Below are positions 13,301 to 25,700 of a stretch of DNA of 64,000 nt, piece after piece. Where the stretch lies: NCBI GenBank assembly GCA_027186245.1, contig CP114495.1, positions 1,193,001-1,257,000 on the forward strand, given 5' to 3'. Origin of the DNA: Coriaria nepalensis. Taxonomy: Eukaryota; Streptophyta; Magnoliopsida; Cucurbitales; Coriariaceae. The notes under the pieces were generated by a model, which made no database searches, had not been told where the DNA came from, and worked only from the letters and a program-made list of their open reading frames with translations. The position numbers and the translations under genes are program-made. Each line of letters starts with the position of its first letter. Position 1 is the stretch's first letter.

Positions 13301-15837
13301 AGCATCGGTAGTCAAGAGGAACAAAGGAGTTACCTCAGGTCTATTGGTTAGCAAGTAATATCTCCATACTTCTACAGGAATGTCTGTATCTTTTGCATCA
13401 TTACCAAAAACTCCTATGCCCTTACTTTTAGAAAATTTTCCTGAGAAGATGCGATTCAAAATCAGTCTTGACTCGAAGATGTTCAAGGAGATGTATATTT
13501 GAGTGCATAAAAACATGTGTAATATATCCCTTACTCATAAATTCATATTCATAATAAGTCACATGACACATGGGAAAAACCGTTGAGCCAAGTCAGCTTA
13601 CTAACCTGCTTCGTAGTTCAAATATTCTGTAACACTGATGGTTTTCATCAGAGTCCATTTTTCACCAGTTCCAAGAAGTGTAGAGGGAAACATCACCTGA
13701 TTTAAACTGATAAAGATGAATATATATCTATAAAAAAAAAAATCCATATGGACCCAAGAACGACAATGATACTTACAGTGTGGAATGGTACATTATCCTT
13801 GCCCATAAACTGATAAAGCTCTACATTTTCAGGATTCTTCCACCACCCTTCCCACTCTGGTGTGTAGCAAGAAGTAATCGATACATATCCAATAGGTGCA
13901 TCAAACCAAACATAGAAAACCTAGCCGTTCAAGAATACATATTAACAAAAAATTGAAAAGGAAATATATTTAGCATTAAAGAAGATCCAGTCCAACTTGC
14001 AGGATTATATTAAATAACTATCCACCTTATCCCTAAATTTATCATGTGGAACTGGAACCCCCCACTTCAGATCCCTGGTAATACATCGTTGTCTGAGCCC
14101 CTCTTTAAGCCATGCGTTTGTTGCTTGAATGGCATTTTGGCTCCAATTTCCTTCTACCGACGTTCTGTTAATATAATCTTCCAGTTTCTCTCTCAGTAAG
14201 GGTAATTCAAGAAACAAATGGTTTGTATCTCGAACGCGTGGAGTATTTCGACAGACCTGCTCGAAAAGCAAGTTGTTGAAGCAAAGATTAAGAAGTAATA
14301 AAAATAATAAAATCTTGGAGCTCATTACAAAACCCAGGTATCCCCAAGCATACTGCTAGGAAAGAATTGTGATCGACACCCTATAGTCATTTATTACCAT
14401 AGCTAAGAACAAAGATTGAATGCTATCCCATAGTGAATTGAAGAACAAAAAAGAAGCTAGCAATGAAGGGAAAAAAAAAGTAGGCATACCTTACACCTAG
14501 GATCTTTTAATTCTGTTGGATTCAAAAGCTTTCCACACTTTTCACACTGATCACCCCGTGCAGAGTCATACTCACAACCGGGAGTTGGACAGTTGCCTTC
14601 CACTAGCCTGTCGGCTAAGAACCTTTCGCATGTATCACAGTAAAGCTGATTATGGTAAAACAATTAAAATATCAGATTATATTGAGAGTTTTATCATCTA
14701 CTCCCAACCAAGATGGATATCCGAGGCTGACTCAATAAGAGAATAGCAAAAGGAAAGGAAAGGAAAGGGAAGGAAAAACCAACAGGAGCAATGGGATATA
14801 GAACAATAGATGAAATTAGAGTATGCTCCCAGATGTAACTAGAAGAGATTCATTTGAAGTCTAAGCAAGAGATGCTATTTACCTGCTGCATTGTATTCTC
14901 CGTTAGCCAATTGTTTTCCATCAACTTTCTAAAAATGTCCTGGCAAACTTCAGTCTGTTGAGGGGTTGATGTACGTCCAAAGTGATCAAAATTAATATCA
15001 AACCAATCATAAACCTGCCTATGAATTGCATGGTACCTACAATTTCAAAACATGTAAGATGGGCCAAAACTCAAAAAAATTCCCCTCAGAAATCACAAAT
15101 TCTAAGTTCTAAACAACCAACAGTTTGACCACAATACTAAATGAATAGAAAAATGTACTTGTCACAAATTTCCTTAGGAGTACAGTTCTCTTCCATTGCT
15201 TTTGTCTCTGTTGCCGTGCCATATTCATCTGTTCCGCATATATAAATAGCATTGTATCCCCTAAGACGGCAGTACCGTGCAAAGACATCGGCACTCAAAA
15301 CACCTGTCCAAGAAAAAAGAAAAGGGTATAAGCAGATAAGTCGTATAAAATTATATAGAAAACAATCAAAATTAGAGCTTTCTAATTGTCTCAAGGAACT
15401 TACTCAAAGAAAAAATACAAAATTTTAGTAGAATTATACACATAAAACTACACTACATAAATTTTTAGTCATGTATAATCATAAACAACTTCAAAAGCTG
15501 ACAGCACAATAACCAAAATGCTAAAACGCAATATTACACGATAAAAAATGTGCATTAAAATGGAAACTGGAGGTCGTTGAAGTTCCTAAAAGCTTTCCTT
15601 TCTGATTCTCAGAAACCAAACCGAAAAACGGGAAAAATGAAAACTTCAATCACGCACAAAAAAGAAAAACAAAGGATGAGAAGAGAAGTCGGAATTACAG
15701 CCGATGATGTTGCCGAGATGAGGAACGTTATTGACATAGGGCAAGGCGCTGGTGATAAGTACGTTCCTTTTTCCACGTATCGGATGCTTCGTGACCTTGC
15801 TCCAATCTCCGGCGGCGGAGTTAGAAGCGTCTCCCAT
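10380..15837 (-). CDS. Methionyl-tRNA synthetase, cytosolic, with C-terminal tRNA-binding domain
   Basis: About 17 exons run from ATG at 15837 to the stop at 10380. Examples are 15837-15699, 15303-15159, 15036-14883, 14645-14490, 14256-14026, 13440-13334 and 10610-10380. The product is about 835 residues. It charges tRNA-Met with methionine in the cytosol. The class I signature HLGN is at residues 40-43. KFSKS (residues 355-359, with a Phe variant of KMSKS) opens exon 8. The CP-domain zinc-knuckle cysteines CDTC, CPTPGC and CEKC are in exon 4. An Ala/Glu-rich linker and a Lys-rich stretch precede an EMAP-II/Arc1p-like tRNA-binding domain (from LDIRVGLI to the terminal GGSIR), as in plant and animal cytosolic enzymes. 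Exon 15 (10901 to about 11187) has an uncertain 5' end: the in-frame acceptors add a hydrophobic stretch of 8-10 residues. I chose this start because the N-terminus reads directly into the Rossmann fold with no transit peptide. Confidence 0.95.
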
Positions 15838-16100
15838 TTCTTCAACTGAAAACGCAACAGATGATTTCTTTCCAGCTAGAGCTCTTCGAAATTCACGAGC
15901 TGAAAGATAAGAAACGCAGGGGAATTGACGGCCGGAGCTGAGTTTACTGGTTGAGAAAGACGGCGCAAGCTACAACTCCAGCCGAAACTCACTGTATGTA
16001 GGGCAAGACTTGGCCTGCAAGCGAATAGGAAGAAAATATAAAAAACAAGAAGGTTGAGGGAACGAGAAAATTTATAAAATCAGCCCCTAAACGTAAATTT
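15838..16100 (-). promoter_or_regulatory. MetRS 5' UTR and promoter
   Basis: Bases just upstream of the MetRS ATG are GC-richer than the surroundings and probably hold the 5' UTR. No TATA box stands out. Extent is inferred. Confidence 0.35.
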
Positions 16101-16459
16101 AATTCACTTTCCACCCCAAATTTCAAAATGTTACTGTTTACTCCTAAGTTTATTTCTATTCCATGTTTTACACAAAACAATAGTGTAATTACAAATTAGG
16201 TAAAGAATAAATGCTTTACTTTGCATCAAGAACAAATACTTGAACATCATGAATAAATGCTTGACATGCCCACATCGACCGCATTTCAAGCCACTTGACT
16301 TTAATTTCCGATCATAGATTCATGATTACAAAATGATAAAATAACATATTTATTAAGAGTTTATTCTATATCTTTTTCTCAATTTTTTTCTCATATGAAA
16401 TATTAATGCATATTATATATATTCATTTCTTCTTTTTCTTTAATTAAGCAATCAAAATT
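16101..16459. other. AT-rich intergenic DNA
   Basis: No open frame with family similarity and no clear repeat structure are seen in this stretch beyond AT-rich low-complexity sequence. Confidence 0.4.
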
Positions 16460-16973
16460 TCAAAATGATATAATATAACGAACATGAGAGTATTACGTGG
16501 TTTGATATAAAAACCTACTCCACGAGCTCCGAAACGATCACCAAAAAATAATAACACTATAATCGGAGTTTCAATACAAGTTTAAAATTATAATACATAT
16601 TCCACAATAACACAAATCTCGAACTTTCAAAATAGAAAATCAACTATAGATCTTGAAGAATGGAACAATAAATCATTAACACAAACAGAAGCAAGAAAAT
16701 CAAACCAAAGATCAAGTTAGAATTATACCAAATCGACAAATCCTAATCGTAAGAGAAAGAGAGAGAGAGAGAGAGAACACATGTAACTTCATAAACCCGA
16801 GAGACAAAAATGAACTGCCCTTTTATTTTTATCAAAATAAGGCAAAAAATTATATATACTTCCAAGTTATATTATGATCCGATAAGATTTATCAGGTTCG
16901 GATCAGTCCAATAACTAATAAGCTTCGATCCAATTGGCCTTACCTTTTTATTAAGCCTCACTCATTCCCAACA
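16460..16973 (-). mobile_element. Probable solo LTR of a Ty1/copia-type retrotransposon
   Basis: Read on the minus strand, the element starts TGTTGGGAATGAG at 16973. It runs through a leader-like stretch with a CT microsatellite (16758-16776 as GA on +). It ends near a passage (GGAGTAGG, then TATATCAAACCACGTAA) typical of plant copia LTR 3' parts. No primer-binding site, gag or pol follows on either side, so it would be a solo or decayed LTR. I found no clear 5-base target duplication, and the 3' boundary is approximate. Confidence 0.5.
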
Positions 16974-17543
16974 GTATCAAAAAGGTAACAACTAGAGATC
17001 AAGACAATCACCGAAGAGTTTATCTCTTTCACTAGAAAATTAGACGTGAAAAAAATTTGAAATAAAAAAACTAGACCTAAAGAAAGCAATCGTGGGTCTA
17101 GATTAATCTCTAGATCAATCATAATCCGTACAATCAAGACTAAATACAAATCACATTTCAAGTGGTGAATTTTTTATTTTACAACTTTAATTTGGTGAAA
17201 ATGGAGTCACATCCCATATCTACAAAAACCGATGTTGTAAAAGTTTTTTTTATTTTATATAGAAGTGGTGGTGTGATAATATAAGAATCTTTGTTGATTT
17301 GGCATATGTACCGACAACAACATATATTACAGTTATGAAACGACATGACGGAAAAAACAAATTCTATTCATAGGCATGACGAGTTACATGACATGCTCTT
17401 TCTTCATGTTGGTCCTGCTTTACCTTCCAAATAGTAAACAAAAAAAATTGTGGAGAGCATAAAATCCATCCACCAAAAAAAAAAAAAAAAAAGAAAGAAA
17501 GAAGTGAGATGTTCTTTATCTTGACATAGTCAATGTTGGCTTC
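16974..17543. other. Intergenic DNA, SPS 3' flank
   Basis: AT-rich with an 18-base A run at 17475-17492 followed by short GAAA repeats. The part nearest 17543 is probably the SPS 3' UTR. No gene is seen. Confidence 0.45.
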
Positions 17544-20500
17544 TCACATTTTGGAGGCAGATAAGGAGACTTGCTTCAGAGCATTGGCAATTTCATCAGC
17601 ATTTGCTTGCTCATTTACATATGTCACCAAAGGGCTCTCCCGAGGAACGATATCATCCCTCGCATAACTCCCACTTGTTCGGAGTAGCTCTTCCGATACA
17701 TTCTCTACCGCGCCCTTCACGATTATTGTCTTGTGGGTCCCAGATATCAATTCCTCATAGTCCGTGTCCCCACCTTCTCCAAGGAATACATACATATTGG
17801 AAACGTTCAATCTCCACCGCACGAAAAGATACCTAAATATGATCATATGCATGTGAACTCTAGTTAGGACCCACAAAAATCAAGTATGTCCCAAAAGTAC
17901 GGTTTTGAATTCTCATACCTAAGAGCTTGTGCTCGAGATGCAAGCAAGGGAACGATTTGGATTCTCGTCGATCTCCGACAATACATCGGATGGCATCTCA
18001 ATCCCCTCCTCCTAAGCTTTTGCCTCAAATCATCAACTCTTCTTGCCTGCAAGAGAGGGAGTGTAATACATGTAAACTATGGATTGGACTCCTCTCTAAG
18101 TTTGAAATGATACCATATTATAACATTTTTGCCAAATATTACCATTTCCTACTTTATAAGAGTTAGTATCCAAAAAAATATAAGAGATCTCGAAAGCTAT
18201 TATTTTGATTAAACGTTAAATAATTCACCTACCATACTCAGATCATTGATCAAGTAAGAGATACAATGCGCATTGCTCGATTTCTCATCATGTTGAATAG
18301 GGCTTACCACCTGGATTGACTTTTCTCCTCGTTCGAAATTATTCAATAGCTTCCACATGGTAGTTTCCAAACCTTCACATGCCCACCTATAGTCAATATG
18401 TGAAGCATAATCCGGGTCAGGGTATAACTTCCCATCTCCTTCTACATAAGTTCCCGGATAATAAACTTCACCCCCGCTACTACAAATCAATGCGTCCAAC
18501 TCGTTCACTTGGATTTTTCCGGACCTCAAGAATTCTAATGTCTCAACCACAGGCATGGCAGTAGATAGAGCAAATCCCGAAACTCGAGCAACTTGAGAAT
18601 CTAGTTTAGCGGCCTTGATTATCTCTTGTACCATACGAGCCATCTTCTTTTCAGGTAATCCATTAGAGTCATAACAATCAATTGCTATAACGATCAATCT
18701 ACGTCTCCTCCTCAGCATTGGATACTTGGTTGGCATATGATAGATATTTTCCGTTATTTTGTTACTACTATTTCCTCCTTCGGTCTCTTCTGGTTCTGAC
18801 ACTGGCTTCTTTATCTTGCTCAAAACCCGTTTCACTTGGTCCTGAAGCTCAGAATCGTTGCTATTGTGGGTGGTGGCAATGGGCCCCATGTCAATGGATC
18901 CAGTTATGGAAGCCTTTTCTCCATCTACGGAGAGTCTTAGTGACATGTCTTGAACGTCCATGAGGGAATCGTTAAAGGATTCCTCTGCCACAATTTCATC
19001 ACCCGGTGTGTCAGTTTTCCATTGTGGGTGCCTCATTCGACAAGCAGCTACTCTGGTCAAGTAAGTGCGGCAATGCTCGGGCCACGAGAATAACTGTATG
19101 TACTTCAGTCCATTTCTCTTGCAATCATTCCATAAGTTCTTTTCAGATAAGAGTTTGAGCAGAGCAGCAGCGATTTCTTCTTGATCATGAGGGTCGACTA
19201 GCAAACCATTGTTTAATGCCTGAAATTGTGTGTGGGGGAGGAGATACAATGTCATTTTATCAAATATTGGGGCAATGAATATAAGTAGAGAAGGTGTTTT
19301 ACCCTATGAATATCAACAGGTCCACCATTTTTTGTAGCTACCATCGGAAGCCCATGAGCAGCCGCCTACAGTAACCCAAAATAAAAATAATTTTTGTTTT
19401 CCCCCCCCGCCCCTTTTTTTTTCAAGAAAAGTAAGATGAAATTTAGAGAACATAGTAGAGAAACAAAGACTAACCTCGATCAAAGTGAGACCAAAAGGCT
19501 CTACTAATGCTGGATTTATGAAAACTCCCTGTCATATTAACAATCACTTAGTTGATCTTAATTGCAAAACCATAGGAAGCTTGAAGGGTCTAAATCTCAG
19601 TTCTGGCCCACAGACTTAATTCATCTCAATCCAATTCAAACTCATAATCTAGTTCAACTTATAATCTAAGTACTGTTCATATAAATTATAGTTTCGAATG
19701 TGTAACCAACTGGATTGTAGATTAGTCGAGTGTGATCATTGATGAACCTTAGTTTTTGCTGCAAGGCGGTATATATCAGGAACATCAGATTGCTTATGGT
19801 GCTTCGGATAAGCTACTTGCCCGTAGAGATCATACTTATCGATCAATTTTAACACAGTTGTTAGGACACTAGCATTTCCGGTCGACATGTCTTCTATGTC
19901 GTCTCTATTCCCCATGATTAATGTCTGTTATAAAAAGTGATATCAATCGTTTGAAAATGGTTATTAGCAAAAGAAAAAGTAAATAAATAAATAAAACACT
20001 TACTAGATTAGCAAGTTCTTTCAAAGGACGACATTCACCAAATGCTTTCAAGAGGGTAGTTATGTTCTTCTTTGGATCCGGCCTCGACAGGGCCAATATC
20101 ATCGGTTTGTGAGGATTTGTAAGGAAACGCATAACCTAAACCAAAATATTAAGGAAAAAAGACAATAATTTTTAATAAACAAATAACAGAAAAAAAAAAT
20201 TTGACTACAATCGACACTCACTTCCGACCAAATTGCCGGAACCGCTTTTGGAGAGGAACCATCGGTCCCACTAATAAGTTGAGTAAGTTCTCCATCAACC
20301 TCACTAGCATCTTCTTGAACTATAACATTACTAAAATCCATGCCGGGAGGGATAACCTAACAATAACAATTCCTATGCACATTAGTACTCTCTCCCATAT
20401 ATATACTCTCATAGAAAGTCCACGGTTTCTTTCACATATATACGAGAAGAAAAGATCACAATGTCTTTACCACCATCCTAGGCATATACCGGCCATGACA

Positions 20501-22043
20501 ATTGACCCCACGTCTAGCACGGGCTCGCAATATTTTGTCAAGCTTAACATCGAATCCGTCATAGAGCCCCCATTGCTCTTCAATCTCTTGTTTTGTGCTC
20601 GTAATAACAAGCTCTGCTGCGTCAAGGGAAAGCTCCTCTGCTTCAATCCTCCTCATAATCTTATAGGTTGAATTAATGTCCTCCTTTGATTGTCGCCCTT
20701 GCTTAAGAAGTTGCTCAAGCTTATTCCTCCCTAATGAATGCCCAGTGAGCACCATGGGCACGTTCAATGCACCGGAAAGTAGGGCTGCACTATCCCCAGC
20801 ATCGGCATAGTGCCCGTGGATCACATAGGGCCAGACTGGTTGACCGTCCCCGATTTGTTCACCTAGAGCTTTGGACATGTTAAGGACGTGGGCCAAGGCT
20901 CCGTCCACGAATTCTTGAATGTGTGGCCAGAGTAATTCTTTCCGAAGATACTTGTCACGTGGACCAAAGGGCATTCTTATGATGTAGGCCCCACTACTCT
21001 CCCCGACATCACAATCTTCATCGTCGTCGGTTAGCATTTCCGTGGGCTCGCCATAGCTCCAGTCAACCTCAGGGGATAGGATTTGGCGGGTAAATAGATC
21101 TACCCGGTATACACTAGGCATTCGGGCAAGTGCCCGAGACAACTCCACAACATATTTCACCTGAAAATTTAATAAAAGAATTTCGAAAAAAAAAAAAAAA
21201 TCTAAATTGCCATGATTGTATATAAACTAATCATGATATATTTATTACTGTCAGTAAATATATACAATACCTGCCCGCCCGTATCGGAATCTCGCCCGAG
21301 CTCCATATTTTCACCACGGACCAACCCGTGCAAACTGGTGTCTCACAAAATCTAATTAGTTTTTTTTGTTTCTTGATCCAAAAGAACAGTGAAAATGTAG
21401 TAATTTTCTCAAAGTAATGATTAAAAATAACCTGATAAGGATGATATACAGCTTCTTTTCTTGTTTCTCCTCAGACCAAGCATCCAAGTTGGAAATGTTA
21501 CGTTGAAATTTAAACCTGGGTGTCTCAATTTGAGCTAAATCAGCCAAAACCTCACCCTTCTCGCCTTCCGACAAGTCTTCCGACATGTCCTCGGTCGCAT
21601 CCCGTCTCCCCTGTTCCCTCTCCAATCTCCTCTGTTCCAACCTCTGAAGCTCCTCCATCTCCAACTACATATATCACAATTACGACGTCATTAAACATTT
21701 AAAAATAAAAAATAAAAATCCATTTATTACAAAATTAATGTAATTACTTTACCTGTTTCTTCTTCCGAGCAAGGTGCCAGATTCTCCAGCACATGTTCTC
21801 CAGCCTAGAGCTCCGTTCTCTGGTGTTTCGAGTGGCGACCACCTTGATCCACGTCCGGTGCAAATCAGACTCATCGACGCCGGTGACGACTTCCTCGACG
21901 AAGTACTTCGTCGGATTGAAATGCTCTCCTCCGGCTCGGAGACTCTCCGGCGGTCCCGGTTTATGGTAACCGTCTTCTATGGCCGCCGCCCCTGTATCCA
22001 ATATCGCCTCTAAGTAACCGTTTATCCACTCGTTTCCCGCCAT
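17544..22043 (-). CDS. Sucrose-phosphate synthase, family C (SPS4-like)
   Basis: Twelve exons were read: 22043-21753, 21664-21432, 21334-21271, 21160-20471, 20356-20222, 20135-20004, 19924-19748, 19528-19475, 19365-19303, 19219-18233, 18046-17919 and 17832-17544. They sum to 3,243 bases, or 1,080 residues. The cytosolic enzyme joins UDP-glucose and fructose-6-phosphate to make sucrose-6-phosphate. The N-terminus [16 protein letters not shown] is the family hallmark. GRDSDTGGQ (188-196) opens the GT-B glycosyltransferase. [18 protein letters not shown] and the GT4 motif [11 protein letters not shown] follow. A sucrose-phosphatase-like domain begins near residue 797 ([12 protein letters not shown]). 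Ser155 in RNIS aligns with the inhibitory phosphosite (spinach Ser158). Clade assignment (family C) rests on overall resemblance to SPS4 proteins. No disruption is seen. It diverges from the METTL13-like gene. Confidence 0.95.
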
Positions 22044-22719
22044 CTTGCTAGAAAATCAACACGAACTAAAGGTCTGCATGCAGAAAAAAAAAAGAAAAAA
22101 ATTCCGGCAGGGAAGAAGAAGAATATTGCAGTTAAAAGATCTGTTTTTTCAGGTAGAAGTAGAAGATGAGTTAGAGGAGGAGACGATGGTGAGAGGGATT
22201 GAGTGAGGGAAGAAGGAAGGAAGAGTTAAGTGTGGGGCCAGGAAGATGACACGTGGAAGGAAAGGGTGAGGGCACTGTTCTCTGTCGTGTGATGTTTTTT
22301 TGTGCATATGATCGATCAATGGATTCACCTTTTCCGAGGTTTGCCCGCTTCTCTATGCGAGGTCGCCGTCTCTCTCTAACCATCAGATGGTAGCTTTCCA
22401 CCTTCCCACCGTTGCTCGTGCACGTGTAAGCCTAACAGATGGATCTAACTTTTTGACGTGCACGTGTAATGATAATGATATTAATTTTTAATAAAATTTA
22501 TTAATTTATATATTTATTATTACATAATAATACTGAAAACATGAAGTGGCATACGAGGTGGTTAAATCAAGTAGTTGAGAAATGGAACTCAACTTACGAA
22601 ATTTGTTAGATATAATCTTTATTTATTATAATTATCTAAAGAAAGATTGAGTATATAATCCCCTTGTAAAACCCTCGCAAATCAAACTGCCAAAACAGAG
22701 GAGAAAAAGGGGCGCGAAA
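22044..22719. promoter_or_regulatory. Divergent promoter between SPS and METTL13-like gene
   Basis: This 676-base gap serves two genes that point away from each other. It holds three ACGTG/G-box cores: GACACGTGG at 22248-22256, and two near-identical copies of CGTGCACGTGTAA around 22417-22429 and 22457-22469. The 16-mer AAGTGTGGGGCCAGGA (22228-22243) contains GTGGGGCC, a TCP-type GTGGGNCC site, and recurs upstream of the epimerase gene. The right half is AT-rich. ACGTG cores are known targets of bZIP factors such as ABFs and HY5. Regulation of SPS by these sites is inference. Confidence 0.6.
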
Positions 22720-25700
22720 ATGGGGAAGAAGGAACTACTGCAAACCCTAGGGGACTTCACCAGCAAGGAGAATTGGGACAATTTCTTCACCATCCGAGGC
22801 CACGACGATGTCTTCGAGTGGTACGCCGAGTGGGACGAGCTCTGGCAACCGCTTCGTTCAAATCTCACAGATTTATCAACAGCTCCTCAGATTCTAGTTC
22901 CCGGCTGCGGAAATTCCCGCCTTTCCGAGCATCTCTACGATGCCGGATTTAAATGCATCAACAACATCGACTTCTCTAAAGTTGTTATCTCCGATATGCT
23001 GCGCCGTAACGTCCGAGAACGTCCTGGTATGCGGTGGCGCGTCATGGACATGACCAGTATGCAGGTCGGCGCGGTTTAGGTCTTCTTGTTGCTCCTTTCT
23101 TTTGATGAAAATGCTAGTGAAGTTCGTTTCTTAGTGAGAGTTCAGCTGATGTGATTTTCTTTTCTTTTCTTTCTTTCTTTCTTTTTTTTTTCCTTTGGGT
23201 GATCGATGCTTTACAGTTCATGGATGATACCTTCGACGCTGTTCTTGATAAAGGTGGACTGGATGCTTTGATGGAGCCTGAAGTTGGGTTTAAGCTGGGA
23301 AGTCAATACTTAACGGAGGTACTTGGCTTTGAACTGATCGCGATTGTTTCTGAATCTGTAAATGTATATTGTAGCATAGTTTGGAATAACATGTATCCGA
23401 AAGATAATATCTTTTGAGACTAAATATAGAAACTTTATTTCAGGTAAAAAGAGTTACGAAGACTGGTGGGAAGTTTATCTGTCTTACTTTAGCAGAATCT
23501 CACGTTCTAGGTACTTCCTTTCCAGCCCTATTTGATTACTGAACATGTCTTTTCTCTGCTTGCTGCTACCTACTCTCTTCCGATGCTCTTTGGACCTGTT
23601 AAGTAATTACTAGTTTTCTTTTAATGGATTTATGAGTAGCTTATGTTAGGGGAAAATGAAGCTCTCCTTACAGTTCAGTTTGTCCCACCCTTTTTACATG
23701 TTTGCTTGCTTCTGATTCTAGTGATGATTATATTTCTCTATTCCTCTTTCCAGGTTTGCTTTTCTCTAAATTTCGTTTCGGGTGGAAAATGAATGTTCAT
23801 GCTATTCCTAGGAGATCATCTTCCAAACCTGACTTTCAAACATTTATGGTGGTGTCTGAGAAAGACGAATCTAATGTTCTGCACCAAATAATATCTGCTT
23901 TTGATCGTGCCTCTCTCGATTGTAATGGAGATCAGGTATAAAGTGTAAATTCCACATGTATGGTTTTTAGCCTGATGATAGTAGGGAGTGATATTCTATA
24001 TATTGATTTGGCTATTAATGTGTTCATAGGCTTCTGGACTGTTTGAGGCCCTTGAGAATGAGAATAGAATCCGAAGAGGGTATACCAATGGTTCTGATAT
24101 ATCGTACTCTCTTGAACATCTGCAACTTGGAGCTAAAGGGGATCTGAAGAAACGTCACCATGGTCAACGGTTTAAAATTACGTTAGGAGAACCGGGGGCC
24201 TCCCTTTTCAGCTACCGAGCTGTACTTCTTGATGCTCAGGAGCAATCTGGCCCATTCTTGTATCACTGCGGAGTTTTTATTGTGCCAAAGGTCTCGCTTA
24301 GACTATCTATATAGTCACTGCATGGAACTACCAAGTTTCAATATTGTTATTTATCTTCATGTTGAGCTCAATTTCATTTCCTTGCGAGAAATATAAAACA
24401 AATGTTATTTCTCAGACTCGGTCTCATGAATGGCTGTTCACTTCAGAAGAAGGACAATGGATGGTTGTTGAAAGTTCAAAGGCAGCTCGCCTAATAATGG
24501 TATTTGTATCTTTCTCTTCTTCCTCCCCCCCACCCCCCCTCCCGCTGAATATCACATTATATGATCCTCAGCTTGGGTGATTATATCACTGAAATAGCTA
24601 ACCTCAACTTCATGCTTGAAAACTTAGATTTTATTAGATCAGAGTCATGGTGCTAGCATGGATGTTATTAAGGTACTAGTTTCCAGCACTTTGCGTATAT
24701 GCAAGACCTTTATTACTTGCTAACTGTCAGCTGTTTACTAGTATGTTGGGATATCTTGCAGGAAGATTTATCTCCCCTGGTTCAAAAGCTGGCACCAGAA
24801 ACAGATGACCCTGGAGCTCAAATTCCGTATGTGTCTTAAACAAATTCCTTTTGCTGTGAGGCATCCTTTTTTCTCTAGGATAATAAGATTCAAAGTTTTT
24901 TCTCATATATTTCAGTATTTTGTTCGTTGGTTATGCTGCAGCTTTATGATGGCGAGTGATGGGATTAAGCAACGGAATATTCTTCATCAGGTTTTAAGAA
25001 TGCAGTTTCTCTTATCAATCTTATTGATTTGTAAGCATGGTCTGTCCAACTGTAGGCTATTGCCGTGAGTTATTTGCTGTAAACATCATGCTTATTCCTT
25101 GCCTTCTTCTTTTCCAGATTACATCTTCATTAACTGGACCGATAATTGTTGAAGATGTGGTTTATGAAAATGTCAGTGATGATGCTAGTAGTATCTTGTC
25201 ATCGAAAGATTTGATCTTTCGCCGCCTAATTTTTCAAAGAACTGAGGGTCTAGTGCAGTCTGAAGCTCTTCTAACAAATGAAGGATCTTCTGAGAAATCT
25301 GTTGGAGAGACAGTGAGGAAGAAAGACCGGGCATCTTCCAAAAGCAGAAACAAAGGGAGTCAGAGGAAAACTAGTGGTACTGATTTCTGTGTTGAGGTCG
25401 TATTACATTAGTAATTGCCTGCTGACCTATGACATTAAAATTGTGCAACCTATACTGGGGTCTCATAAACTTGCACTTGAGTAGTTTTTGCTTGTTTAGT
25501 TCAATCATATTTCATTTTATTGGACAAACAATTTATTTTTTTCCTGTTTTCATGAAGTAATTTGACTAAGTTGTTTTTCTCTCATGTATATTGCTATCCT
25601 TCTTTAACGGAAAGAACGGAGCATCGAGCTGAAGGTTTATCATGGTTATTTAGCAAGTTCTTATCATACGGGGATCATTTCGGGGTTTATGCTGATCTCT

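Noticed and set aside
20201..20671. 156-codon + strand frame in SPS
   Set aside because: Antisense shadow across an SPS exon and intron boundary.
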